Notes under the pieces: model-generated
The model's input: only the letters and a program-made list of their open reading frames with translations
Told to the model about the DNA's origin: nothing
The model's database searches: none
DNA from: Anseranas semipalmata
Taxonomy: Eukaryota > Chordata > Aves > Anseriformes > Anseranatidae
Direction of reading: 5' to 3'
Length of the DNA stretch: 64,000 nt
Assembly (NCBI GenBank): GCA_013399115.1
Contig: VXAA01004298.1
Coordinates: 595,460-659,459 of the forward strand
In this document: in pieces, positions 38,029 through 50,070 of the stretch
Layout of the letters: each line of letters begins with the position of its first letter
How positions within the stretch are numbered: position 1 is the first letter of the stretch
Position numbers and translations under genes: made by a program

Positions 38029-41000
38029 GTAAGTCAGTTTACTAATGTACTAAATGTACTCTGCCATTTCTACATGATGGGTCTCTAGCTGGGTGACTAC
38101 ATCTGGAAACGCAGCTGCAACTATCTGTGGTGATGCTGTATGGATGCCTGATACACTTTATTTTTACATGGCAGATAGCTAGCTACAATCCTTGTGCCTG
38201 ATTTCCTCTCCCAGCAGCTCATTCCATCTTGCTTCTGCTCTGCTCAACATGGAGCACAGGTAACTGCACCGCAACTCCTGGAGTCATAATGCAGACTGTA
38301 ATGCTATTTATAGACTCATTATGACACTATCACATCCCATTTCCTTTCAATATTTCATGGCCATAAAGCACATAATAGAACTAAAAGAGAATGAGCCAGA
38401 TCCCTACAAGAATTTAGGAAGGATTTGGGGGCTAAAGAACTTCTTCTAAGCAAAAGGGGAAACCATTAACTGCTTCTCCCTCCAATAAATCCAAATGAGC
38501 AGCCTCATATCTTCAGGATGCCTGAATTCAAATGTTGCTCTCTTACTTTGAAGGCTTTGCAATGAATGCATTGAAACCTCCCTGGATAGTTCTGCTCCCA
38601 CCCATCCACAGAAGCTTCAGCATCTTTAGAGCTGAGCAGTGCACCGCTGATTTTGTGGACGAGTCAGAGAGGTCAGAGTTTTATATGCAAGCAGTCCCTG
38701 TGGCAAGGAACTGACCCCAGTTCTTTCTCTTCTCTATCCTGCATGTTCTCAGGCTTTTACTCTAGCCAAACACCACCTAAAGAGATACTTTCTTTGGCTC
38801 CGGCAAAGCACGTAGAGACTTCTTACTCCAGAACAGGTTTCCATCCCAATGGTTCAGGCCCCCCCCAGCAGGTGGTTTGATACACTGCCCATTGAGAAAG
38901 GAAACGCTAATCTCAGTTTGCAGCCACGCTAAATGATTTAATATCTACACAGCTATATAAAAAGTATTTTAATCACAAATTCTTCCTCACTTGCTTTGTT
39001 CTACTCTTTAAAAAGTGTGGAGAGGGGTATTTTGTTTAGGCTGTGAATCTTCTAGTGCAAAGATCTGTTTTTGTGGCCTGAACTATGGCAATTAACAGAG
39101 AGGGCTAAAACCACCCCTGAGCGTCAGCACTTCCAGTTTGCAAGTCCCAAGCAGCTCAACACTGCACCCCCTTGCTCTAGGCAGCTTTCTGCACAGCCCC
39201 TGAGTCATTCTAGGTCATACCTCTCTTCACAGGGAATCAAAATGTGTGGTATGGATCCTGTGTTATATATTCCAAAGACTAGGAGCCTAAAATTTAGGCA
39301 CTGTAGTACCCCTGTTTGTTTTTAGGATGCAGTTCCACTTTCTCTTCCCTTTCATTGCTGATGAAGCACTGTCTCGTGGAAACATAAAGTCAGGGAGATT
39401 GTTTTGTGTCTTTTCCTCATCAGCTGAGACTGTTACTAGTACCTTTATTACTCTCTGTATTGCTTAATTAAGCCTCATCTCCTGTGCAGCCTATCTTCCT
39501 ATGCAAAACTCTTGTACTAAAGCAGGCAAATGTCATTCTCAGAAGCTTTATCATTTCAGCAGAAAATACTATCTCCTTCACACATCACTATTTCCTTTCT
39601 ATCTACAGATAGAAAAACATCAAAAATTCTTTGAGAGCAGAAACTAATGCAAGCACAAAATAAGGTTACTTTGGAAGACAGACTAAATCATTTTATGTAT
39701 ATTCAACTCCTGGCCTCTGAACACTCATTTGTAGTGCTCTTTAGAATGAACTCAAGGACATAAACAGAATAGCATCATTTTACACCTGTGAGAAAAATCA
39801 ATCCGGAAGACAGGTAAATCTTATTTCGATTGCAATTTCTTGCTTTTATTGTTTCTACTACAGAACCACTGTGAGGTAATTTTTAGTATTATTTTTTTTA
39901 AATATCCAAGTGTCTTGAAATTTTATATCAAAATAAACTTAGATATTATTAAAATATTATAAATTAACCAGGTGCTGAGGATCATTTTGGAATGCTTTTA
40001 CACGCGTCAAGTAATGTTCTCTTTCTCTCTTTAGAGAAACTACCTCTGCTGTTCACAAAGCTTAGATGCTTGCATGTTTACAGAGAGATGGAATAGGATA
40101 TAATTTTCAGGTATCCTCTACAGAATAAGAAATAACCTTGTAATACAAAGTAAACAACCAAACCATACATTAATAATGTGTTTAAGTGCCAAAAACTGTT
40201 TGCCAATGTGCTATCCTCAGTAGAACTGAGCATTGACAGCTTCCTGAATTCTTGGGATACTTTCTCCAGGATGTGAAAATGAATATTTAAAAAGTCCTCA
40301 GTGAATTATCATCTCTGATTACATGACATCAATTACATGATACACCTAAACAGACTGCATTACAATTTATAACTTAAGCAAACTTTACGATTTAAAATTT
40401 AATTTAATTTAAATTGTCAAGACAAGTAAAACTCAAAAACAAGCAGTCTGGCAAAATCCCCAAATACAGAGAGTCTCTTCTGCTGCTGTGCAAACTAGCC
40501 TGATTACCCTCCAGTACCAGCCCTAGGAAATCACCCCAGTGCGGAGAACAGAAATGAGAGAAGTGTGTGTGTGTGTGGGGNCGCTGTTTGTATGCTGTTC
40601 TCCTGGTTAACAAAGTGAGGAGGCAGACCCAGAACCCCACAACACGCTGAAGCATTTCCATAAACATAATTTGAACAAACATAATTTAGAAAACCCTCCA
40701 TATCCATGGATTTTCTTATTAGTCATTTCTTACTCACCCTTACTCACCTTTACTATAGCTTCATAGTTCTGAATTTCTCCTAGACATCTAAATCAGATTT
40801 TTAAACTATGGAAATCAAGCAGAGACTGATGTCAGGAAACAGCCCCAGAGATAGGGTTAGATACTTGGCTAGAAAAAAATCAACATGTCTTTTAACAAAA
40901 CTACGTATATTTATATCTGTTGAGACTCCACTGTAGAACTCTTTCCTCACCCTTTTCCAATATTTCATATACTTTCACACACTGAAGTTTTTTGAATGAC

Positions 41001-44000
41001 CAGTCCTAAATTTTCCTTTTTTCAAGATGTATACAAACCATCTCCACATGGTGCCTACCTCACCACCAAGCTGGCAGTTCATGCCTTTTCCTTTGCAGCC
41101 AGAACCACAGCTCATTAACATTATCACAACCAAATCTTGCTGTTTTATCTAACTGAGAGCAGAAATATCAGCCTGATTGAACTGGGTAAACTGGCAGCAG
41201 AGGGTACAAGAGATTGATCATGTAAGAAACAGCAAGGTGACAGGGCTCTGGAATACAGAGGGAAGACAAGATGTATAACAGTTCTGGCATGAACACTAAC
41301 AGAACTTTTATCCTGTGGCTTTTTCTCTTCTGCTTTGAGCTTTGCTTAAAGGAATTTAAATGTTCACCGTGACTATGAAGTAACTGTACTAACTACCAGG
41401 CTGAAAAATCTATTGCTGTATCCCAATCCTGATGCAAGTAACTCTCCCTCTCTCAGGAGTCTATTCTATTTCAATTAACTTCTTCCCATTACTATTACTT
41501 ACACCCCCCTCAAATCACTTTCTGTAATTTCTCCCATCAGCTTAATGCTGATGCTTTTAAAATACCTGTGGACCTTGTGTTGATGTGACTTTAGCAGACC
41601 GCCTAACTAAAACACCTCCCTTTAGATTTAAGTCATCATTTGTCCAAAACACAGGATATGAATGTTTGACAAGTTTCATCATTTTTGGCTACATACTGAA
41701 GTGCTGGTGCTCAGGATCAGTTTCCTCTGAAGCCTAACAGGAGATTTTCTGTATAAGAAATTCTTAATCAGGCCATTTGTGAATTAAAATGGCCACTAGT
41801 ACATGTTTTAAATGCCCACTTGTAATTGCTTGTTACCACTAGCCCAGTTGAAATCAGTATGATAACTACTAATTTAATCTGTATTTAAGATTCTGCCTTT
41901 CATTCACCTGCAGTAAAAATACAACCATTGGAAAAAAACATCCCCTTGATACACCACATTTCTTTCCATTGAAATGTTCCACATCTGAATTCTGACTGTC
42001 ACCTATGTAACCATGTCGTGAAAGCCACTGCATACTGCAGGCTCATTTAGCCTCACTTAATAGTCATGGCATTACTGCTGCCTCTGCAATAGACAAAAAT
42101 TTTGCCTAATGCACAGAGAAAATGGTGTCTTAATGTTAACATGAATCTACAGGCCAAAAATGCCACAGAACCACACTCCTATGTAGGTGACATTGCCTCC
42201 AGAGGTCCTTCAGGGACATTGTGCCAAAACGAGGTACAGAGCAGAGAAGGAAGGTTTCATTCCAGATCAACAAGATTCCTGAAGTTCTCAGGGGCATAAC
42301 AGTCCTCATAAACACTTCCAAGAACAAACAGTATTTTCACTAACATAATAGTGGCCTTTACCTTCACTAAACTTAAGAGTAAAATGCTGTGGATGTAGCT
42401 GTATTCTCTAAGGATTTATTTTCAAACTGAAGAATGCTGGTAATCCTGTCAGCAGAACATCAAAATAGCAACCCTTGAGGTTGCTGCAGCCAGTGGAAAT
42501 GTCATTAGCACTCTCTAAGAACCATGTATTACAGTAACATAGTAGTTTCTTTACCATATTAGTTGGTATGGAAAATGTTTCAGTTCTGAGAGGGGAAAAA
42601 TTAACGACAAGATAATTTCCATTTGGAGTAGTTGTCTTCAAAAAACTCTTACCAGAAGTCCCATACTAATTGGTTTGAGACATAAGCATTGATAAATGGC
42701 AATATTGCAATTTTGACTAATATTCATCAGATGTACTAATCTCAGTTGACACCAGCTGCGCTTCTCTTTAAAACTGAAAAAAACACAAACACAAACAGTT
42801 CCTAGGGAGACAGTAAGGACAAAAAAATGGATTGTTAGCATGATGCTAGTAAGTCACATTCACATTTAGTTCACAGCCTTTTCAGTTCTGTCCCTAAGAG
42901 AGAAACAGATTCTTGTGTAGAGTTATGAACATGTGTTTTTAATGAACTTAAATCTCAGTACTGTTGGAACGGAGCTTTTACATTCTAAGGCATTATGAAG
43001 CATTGCCAGACACTAGGTGGTGAGAAGGTTTGACTGAGGGCAGCGTATGAATGGTCCTGTGACTCTGTCAAGCAAATGAAATTACAGTTTAACTTGCTTT
43101 TGAAATATTTAAACTTACACCAACTGTATGAGAATAGGACAACTTCCTTTCCACTCCACTGTGGAGTAGTCCTAAACCTCTGGGGTTTATCTTCCAAAAG
43201 ATGTTAGGCGCCCGAATCTATACAGTATTTGAATAGGAAATGAATGCCTGTGTCCCTTAAGGCTCTTCTGAAATTCTCAGATGTAAAAAGGTATGTCTTT
43301 AACCACTCAGCTCACTTCTATCTTTCCCCAGTTTTCAAACTTCTGAGGTCAAGAACTCTTGATTTCAGCACATGACAAACGTTTATAGGACAGAAAACAC
43401 AAAAATGATACCTAACCACAGTGGAAGTCCACCTGTCACCCTAATTCCTTCTTAATAAATTAATTATCCTTTGAAGTGGAGAATAGCGGAAAAGAAATCC
43501 CATAGTGTAATGTTACTTTCCCTGTAGTCAGAGAGGTTATATGAGCCAGTTATAAAATAGTGCTGGGGAATGAGATTTTCAATGGACTTTAACAGAGTTA
43601 AGTGAGTTGAAAGTGGATTTTGCTTTAGAAAAGGAAAAACCCACCTTTCATTAACATTTTTCCATTTATCCCCACTCTTGTTCATTACTGAGCCCCTCAA
43701 TTTCATCTCTAAATGTGTAGTAATGAGGAATCAGCTCAGTAAAAATCTCCTTGGAGCTGCACAGAAATTTCCCATCTATGAAACTAAAAATATTGCATAT
43801 ACTTTCATTTTACTTCTTCAGTGCCTTCATAGCTTCCAGTGACAAAAAAAAAAAAAAAAAAATAGGGGTTATTTATTCTATCCTCTTGCTAGCTGCCTGT
43901 ATTTATTTAATTCATTCTGACACATCTGTGTCTAATGTGTTCTTAAATAGCTCCAATACTATAGATGGTACAGCTTTTCCGGGCAACATATATTCATGCT

Positions 44001-45056
44001 TTCTGATACAAATAGTTTCTAATGAATAACTTGAATCGTTGTTTTTTTTCTTTCCTGAAATTCCAAGCTCATTACTTCTTACCCAGTTAATATGGACAAA
44101 AAAAAAAAAAANAAATAGAAAAAAAAAAAAAAAAAAAAAAAAAAAGATTAGATTATATGAAATTATGTCACAGATTATTTATCCCAGCTTTTCTCTGGTG
44201 CATTTCCCTCTTCGTCATGATTTTTTATCCTCTAATTGTCAATACTAGATTTGTTTCTATATTGCAGATTTTAACATGGTAATGTACAGCTTCAGATTTG
44301 AAAATTATGCCTAAGCACTGAGGAAAAATATTTTTAATTGCACTATAAAAGAATTTATGTATTTAAGTAAAATAACATTACGCTAAAGCCAAAAATGTTA
44401 TTAGTAAATTAAACTCACTATAAGAACTGAAAACATACCTAAAGAAACTTGTAAGACATTCTTTCAAAATAACTGTGCTATAATGTAATGACAATGATAT
44501 TGATGATCAAATAAATGAAATACCAGTAATTATAATTTACCTACAAAGCTTCATTTTCTGTAAATGCTCAGAGCTCAGTCTTTTTGGCAAGGAAGACTTC
44601 TTTTGTTATTCTTTTAACTTCTAATTATCTACTTCTTACTTGGGTTCATGACATAACCACAGTGACTGACAAACTAGTTACCTTTGGACGTGGCTGGATG
44701 GGAGCCAAGATAACGTATCACCACTAGCGAGTCTGCTTCCTAACAGACTGCACAGGGCAGCATGTGTCCCAGCTTTGGCACAGTGCTGTGGCTCTTTCCC
44801 ATCATGTTCCCTGATACATCACACATACCTCCCAGCATGCAACAGACCGTGACTGCACATCACACACTGGAAATGCAGACAGACCTGAGGACTGCAGTAG
44901 TGCAGTACATTTTATCTGGGCAACAGCTATCAACAAAACTGCATGCCACAAGAAATGTTGTAACATCACAGAAACAACTTTTACATCAACATTATTGCAT
45001 AATTAATGTTCATTTTAGCATAACAAATACTAAACATATTAAATGATGTGTTATAA
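38029..45056. other. AT-rich non-coding stretch
   Basis: No supported gene. It contains A runs (43844-43862; 44098-44145), a TG run ending in an ambiguous base (40566-40581), and several unsupported short frames, including one at 44762-45046 where two frames are simultaneously open. A pyrimidine-bounded 45-base segment near 38220-38266 lies just after the exon at 37835, but its donor is weak. Confidence 0.5.
44098..44145 (+). repeat. Long poly-A tract containing an ambiguous base
   Basis: Two A runs are separated by a short AnAAATAG-like interruption, with N at 44112. Assembly length is unreliable here. No recognisable retroposon lies upstream. Confidence 0.9.
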
Positions 45057-45127
45057 AATCACAGCATCACAGAATCACAGGATCATTTAGGTTGGAAAAG
45101 ACCTCCAAGATCACCTAGTCCAACCTA
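45057..45127 (-). mobile_element. CR1 LINE 3' tail, antisense
   Basis: On the plus strand 'atcacagaatcacaggatca' followed by tttaggttggaaaagacctccaagatcacctagtccaacc is the reverse complement of an avian CR1 3' end, including the terminal octamer-like repeats. Only about 70 bases are retained. Confidence 0.94.
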
Positions 45128-45471
45128 TAAAACGTGATGAACATGCAAATGAGAGCACTCAGTCAGACTGAATTCTGGCTCCTACAAAACCACTGTGAGC
45201 AAGTGCAGGTAACGACACCCTCTAATGCTAAAACTCTTCAAGTTTGTATTACTTAGATTACATTTATAGCTATTCAACATTTCTCAAAAACGCGAGGATT
45301 TTGCATAAAGCCTTCGTAAGTCATAATTCTGTCCCAGACTGACTTAAAAAAATCAGCCAAAATTACTCGCGCATTTATAACATAGCTGAGGAAAATGACG
45401 GCTGCCTCCACCCCCACATCTCAAAGATAAAAAAAATGCTGACTTTATTTGACATAATTTCTCATTCTTAC

Positions 45472-45563
45472 CTTGTTGAAAAAAAGACTTGAAAGAAGCT
45501 TGTCCTTTCTGTCACAGCCATCATTTTTTCCATCTGCTTGAATAGGACAGTGTCAACATCTCT
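45472..45563 (-). CDS. Candidate internal coding exon (tentative)
   Basis: On the minus strand an acceptor (cttctgtcctaacag) and a strong donor (aag/gtaaga) bound 92 bases. Phase 0 is open for 30 codons: RDVDTVLFKQMEKMMAVTER, then TSFFQVFFSTR, with two bases carried into the next exon. The first half looks like an amphipathic helix. No family recognised. It lies 340 bases from a CR1 tail and upstream of the CpG island in minus-strand terms, so it would belong to a different transcript from the 35173 exon. Confidence 0.3.
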
Positions 45564-46473
45564 CTGTTAGGACAGAAGAAAGAGCAAATATACAGACTGG
45601 ACAAAAAGCTCTGAAGACTGCCTGAGGTCTACAGTTTAAAAAGCAGGAAGAATAGAAATGTCATTAAAAATCCTTAGCAGGGCTGGCTTGAATACTTCTC
45701 ATGAGGAAAAAGGGGCTAGTATGAGAAGCCTGCCAAAAAGGATTCATTGTGGGGCAGGAAACAAAGATGGTGCAGAAGGAATCTAAAGCTTGAAGGACAC
45801 AGGCAGAGCGTTCTCTGTTCATTGGACCAATTCCCATCACAGCTTGTAATTGAACCCAACTTCCACCCTCCGTGCCAGCAGTTATCTGTGAAACTTAAGA
45901 GTAGAGTGTCCTCTGTTCTTCTGGAGTTGCTGTATTTACAGAGTCATCCCCAGCACCAAGGGGCCTGTAAGGGAGAGCCAGGGGGTCTCGCTGTGCGCAC
46001 TGCCAGCACCCTGGCGCTCAGCAAGTTTGACTCCGGTCTGGTTACTTCTTTAGTTTGTTTTTGAGAAAGTTGCGAGAAACCCATCAAATATGTTAAAAAT
46101 GTTATTAAAGTTACAACATAAAACTCTGAACCAGTAGGAACTGCTAAAACCAAGGCTGCCTTTAAAATTTGTATCTTATGTATCACAATAGCGTAGTTAA
46201 TAGAAGACTAAACCCTTATTGGGGATTACATGTCATTAAATCTCTGCAATATTTCCTATCATAAACTATGGCCAACAGCCATTCATCTTGCAGGAGAAGA
46301 GTGAAAAAGTTAAAAGAAGAATGCAGAAAATGTGGTTACGGGTACCAGAGGAGTCTATGAGGAAATGAGTAGTTTGTGTTCAGGGCAGGCTTTGACCAGG
46401 GTACTGAAGACACCAGCCCGGCTTCCATGGAGTGAGGAGGGAAGTGCACTGCTCCCCCTGGGAAGCGAGTAAG

Positions 46474-46501
46474 GCATACGCCTAGTGGAAAAGGCGTATA
46501 C
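46474..46501. repeat. Short hairpin ATACGCC / GGCGTAT
   Basis: ATACGCC (46476-46482) and GGCGTAT (46493-46499) form a perfect 7-bp stem with a 10-base loop, extendable by two more positions with one mismatch. It contains CpG dinucleotides in an otherwise CpG-poor region. Confidence 0.7.
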
Positions 46502-46802
46502 ATTGTAAGAGGCTGAGTGTAGTATCAAACTGCAAATGCAGAAGCGGCTTTGTTGTTATTGTAATTAGCAAAGTTTCTAGCTTTTGAATATTTGACTTAC
46601 AGTCTAAAAAACACTGGGTTCTTGTATTTGTGTGTGAAGTGATAAGCGAACACTAATCAAGTGTTTCATTCAGCAATGCTTGCCAGTCTAATTAATCAGT
46701 TATGAATGACTGCAAATTTTTTTTGTTTGTATCATGTAAAGAAGTCAGGTAAGTCATAACAAAGTTTTTTTAACATCTTATATGACTTAAATGACTTTTC
46801 AG

Positions 46803-47062
46803 AAACAAGCCATAAGATGCATATTTTACAGTGTACACAACCTCAGATTTGCTTGTGCAAACCGTTTGGCAAAGACTTGTTAATAGCTGACACTTTGCAG
46901 AATTCAGAATCTGCTCACAAACAATTTCCTAACAGGAAAAGCACTATGGTTGGAGAAACAAGTACTTTGGGCAGACCTAGTGAGTACAGGAAGAGTTGTA
47001 ACAGTCATTTAGGAAATATTAAAAATAGAGACACCAGATACGAAGCAGTGAAATACCAGTGA
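46803..47062 (+). CDS. Candidate terminal coding exon (tentative)
   Basis: A good acceptor (..gacttttcag) leads into 85 codons without a stop, ending in TGA at 47060-47062. The frame needs one base from a previous exon. The translation is hydrophilic and protein-like, for example KQFPNRKSTMVGETST and RPSEYRKSCNSHLGNIKN, ending AVKYQ. It might be the last exon of the plus-strand gene suggested by 28327 and 37835, but the 38028 exon ends in phase 0, so at least one intermediate exon would be needed. No polyadenylation signal closer than AATAAA at 47263 was noted. Family unknown. Confidence 0.36.
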
Positions 47063-49259
47063 TCTCATCTCCTGCAATGGCAGGCTGATTTCACCAGTGC
47101 AAAGTATTCTGCAGTCAAAACACATTCTGCTAAATACCAGTGATACTTTAAACCATACATGTACAATCTTCCAAAGCCAAGTAATTACTTAATCCCCTTC
47201 ACTGTACAAGTTTAGCACATGCTGTCTGATACAGTCCCTTTTGTTGGCGGAAATGAATATGAATAAAGAACACTAGCTATATCCATTACTTTTAGCTTGT
47301 ATGGTAAAGATTTATGCACAAGCAGCACAAGTACAAAGTTCTATTATTTCACAGTCTTGAAACTGAAATAAATCATAAGCTTCAACATAGGGAAGCGAAC
47401 ATAATTCAGCCTACTAGCTGTGTTCTAGGAATAATGTCTTAGAGTTAGATTATAATCCACAAAAGATTTGTTCTACCCTTATTCACAGGAGAATGCTGAA
47501 CAATGTGTTTATGTTCTATTCTAAGACATTTGAATCAAGCCAGTAAGTCTCTGTTACATTTTTGTTTTAGTATAACCAAAAATAAACGCTTTGAAATCAA
47601 ACCTTAAAGGATATTAGTTTATCAAAACTAACAAGAAGTGTAAGATTAGTCCTTGACTGTGCAGTCAACAGCAATTTTTTAAAGAAATGAAAAGCCAAAA
47701 TCCAAACCATTCTAATAAATACATGTCCAACAATTTCACCTACATAGGTAGCCATTAATTTGGAGAATAGATGTTGTCTATGCTTACAGAATCGCAACAA
47801 GCCAATGGGCTGCTAAAACCAGGATCAGTTATGTGATGGCTGCAAAACAGAGACTAGTGAGAAACTGGTACCCAGCTACCTTACAGCATACAGAAGTATT
47901 TAAAACAGAACCGAAAGTAAAGAGAACTAACTCCAACTCAAGTCTTGCATGTCTATGAAAACATTCCAAAGAATGTGGAAGTTCCCCCTAAGAAAATCAG
48001 AAAGCCATCAGGAAAATGGTGAAAATCAGCTCTGTGAAAAAGAAGTAAAAGGGAAAGATATTTTATGGGGAAGGAGTAGTTAAAAAAATGACGAGGAACT
48101 GGCACAAATATCAGATGCTGAAAGCAGACCCCCTCTCTTTGTGCCTTTTTTAGTACTATGTTATATCACATGCTTACAACATTAGTGATTACACACTTCT
48201 TCCCATCTCCAGAAGTAGAATGATTTCATTGCTAAGCCTTTGCCATTTGCCTTTGTGCACTCCATCACTGGTTTTCAGTGCATTAATGGTTTCTATTCTG
48301 GTATGCTTAGTAAATGCAATAACTGGGAGTTTAGAAAAGATCTGAACTGCATTTTAGAGCAACAGGCATTCTTATTTAAGACTCAGAATTTTATGTCAAT
48401 TTTACATTAGATCTACTGTCACTTTTCTCTTATAAGTGATTATTAATATCATGTTTTTATTGCCGTCATGTCTGTGAGCTCTGGATGTCTCAAGGCCTTA
48501 TTAAATTAGACAGCAGAATGATATAATGGAAGGATAGCATTTACCATGCATACTTATTACAGAAAATCAGATTCTATGGAGTTTCACTTATATAATACTG
48601 TATACCGAGCTCAGCTGCTTTTTTTCAAATAAAAAAGCAGAGTTCAAAACTTAGAAAAGTTAAAGATGAAACAGTGCATAAAAACATTCCAAAGAAAAAG
48701 AATTCATATGTAGGGAGATTTGTTAGCTATTGTAAGAATTAAAAAGACAAGCTTCTCTGATCAAGAGCAGATGACATGAAAAGCAATGAATAATTTATAT
48801 CTGACAGCAAGGTAGTTCTCATTAGCAATGGAAATATTCTTTTGGTGATCATAACTTATTTACAAGCACAGCAATGTGGAAATAGCAAACGTATATATGC
48901 AAAAAAATAATATTTTACAGAACAGGTAGAAAAAATACCATTATAAAGCCTGTTTTGTTTTTTCTTCTCACAGCTAGAAATGTAAGAATTTAACTATAGT
49001 GCATGTACAAGAAAAACTAAGCAAAAGCAAACCACAACAATGGTATGGATTTTACAAAAAAAAAAAAGCATTAAAAAAAAAAATGCATTGATTTTCCTCT
49101 AGAGTCTGGAGCAGCCAAACCCTAACACAACCTTAGAAAGGAAGATGGAGAAAAGAAAACAAGGGAACCAAGAGATTCTGGGGACAACAACTGAAGTAAA
49201 AGGGAAAATTGAGGCAACTAAAAGAATCAAAAGCAGAAAAACGAGAGACTGGCAGGCAC
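47063..49259. other. Non-coding stretch
   Basis: AT-rich sequence, purine-rich on the plus strand towards the end (about 49130-49250). A 54-base splice-bounded frame near 47488-47541 is too short to call. Confidence 0.5.
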
Positions 49260-49640
49260 TAGCTATCGCAGCCCTGACATGACAGCACTCTCCCAGCCAT
49301 CCAAGGAGCTGGGTGACACCGCTCAGTAGTTGCTCGCACTCAAATGCAGGACAAGAGAGAGGTTAGAGCCGCAGCCACAGATCCTGCCCATCAAGCTGCC
49401 CCTGCCCTTGCTGTGAATGGCCAGGGCCAGGATGAAGGTGAGGAGGAAGGCTCAGAGCTTGATGGGGCCTTGTATGTGGTGTGCTCTTCCTGCAGCTGCA
49501 GATGAACTGAACACAGATGTTGCAAATGAACGTCTGCCATAGGATTCACTGCTAACAGATCAATATTACAGCATTTCTCTGGTGATCTTGCTCTGCCTCC
49601 TGAAAGGACAGGCAATGGGCTCAGGTGGCCCTCAGCTGAA
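49260..49640. other. GC-elevated block of unknown nature
   Basis: About 380 bases are clearly richer in G and C than the surroundings, with several CTGCAG and CAGCTG words. A minus-strand frame is open at 49391-49615, but it is serine/proline-rich and lacks recognisable motifs. It may be an old repeat, an untranslated exon or a regulatory element. I could not match it to CR1. Confidence 0.5.
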
Positions 49641-49849
49641 GCTTGAAGAGTCTGTTTTTAAACCCTTATTGCTGTCCTTGGAAAATGGTACTATATTCTG
49701 GCTCAATATAGGATTACAGTTTCTACTAATTGCTAGTACTCGGGTTTGTTAGGACTGCTCTATTACAGCCTCACTCCCCCTGCAGCAGTCTCTCAGTTTG
49801 AAAGAAAAAAAAAAAAGAAAAATTAGCAGATCTTTTGGAGTTGGGCAGC

Positions 49850-49860
49850 TTTATAAAAGG
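49850..49860 (+). promoter_or_regulatory. TATA-box candidate promoter
   Basis: TTTATAAAAGG is a near-ideal TATA element. A start site would be expected about 30 bases downstream, around 49880-49890. It sits 210 bases beyond the GC-elevated block and is followed by a segment ending in a usable splice donor. Confidence 0.4.
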
Positions 49861-49884
49861 CAGTAATTAGCGTGACAGAGCAGG

Positions 49885-50005
49885 AGCAGATCCTCCTGAG
49901 TTGTGTGGCCAAGACAGTGAGAGAGCTGCAAACTCCTTTATAGGGAATTGTTTCACGAAAAAGGGCAAATCACACGTGCTCCGACTTTGGAAAATACGGC
50001 ATCAG
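49885..50005 (+). other. Possible first exon downstream of TATA box
   Basis: From the predicted start near 49885 the sequence continues to a donor (cag/gtaaaa) at 50006. The last 60 bases (after ctcctttatag) have no stop in any frame, and the segment is CpG-containing and GC-richer than its flanks. No ATG with strong context is evident, so it would be an untranslated exon. Inference only. Confidence 0.25.
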
Positions 50006-50055
50006 GTAAAAGCAGATTGAGCAGGACAGACAGGTAGACAGCGGAACCAAACTGT

Positions 50056-50070
50056 TCACTGAGTCAGTGA
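50056..50070. promoter_or_regulatory. Perfect 15-bp palindrome around an AP-1 site
   Basis: TCACTGAGTCAGTGA is a perfect palindrome around a central G/C pair. It contains TGAGTCA, the AP-1 core, with TCAC/GTGA extensions reminiscent of MAF-recognition-like elements. It lies about 170 bases downstream of the predicted TATA-directed start. Binding is inferred. Confidence 0.5.

Noticed and set aside
44762..45046. 95-codon plus-strand open frame before the CR1 tail
   Set aside because: A second frame is open over much of the same interval, the start context is ordinary, and no donor or family motif was found. A cysteine-rich alternative frame is equally unsupported.
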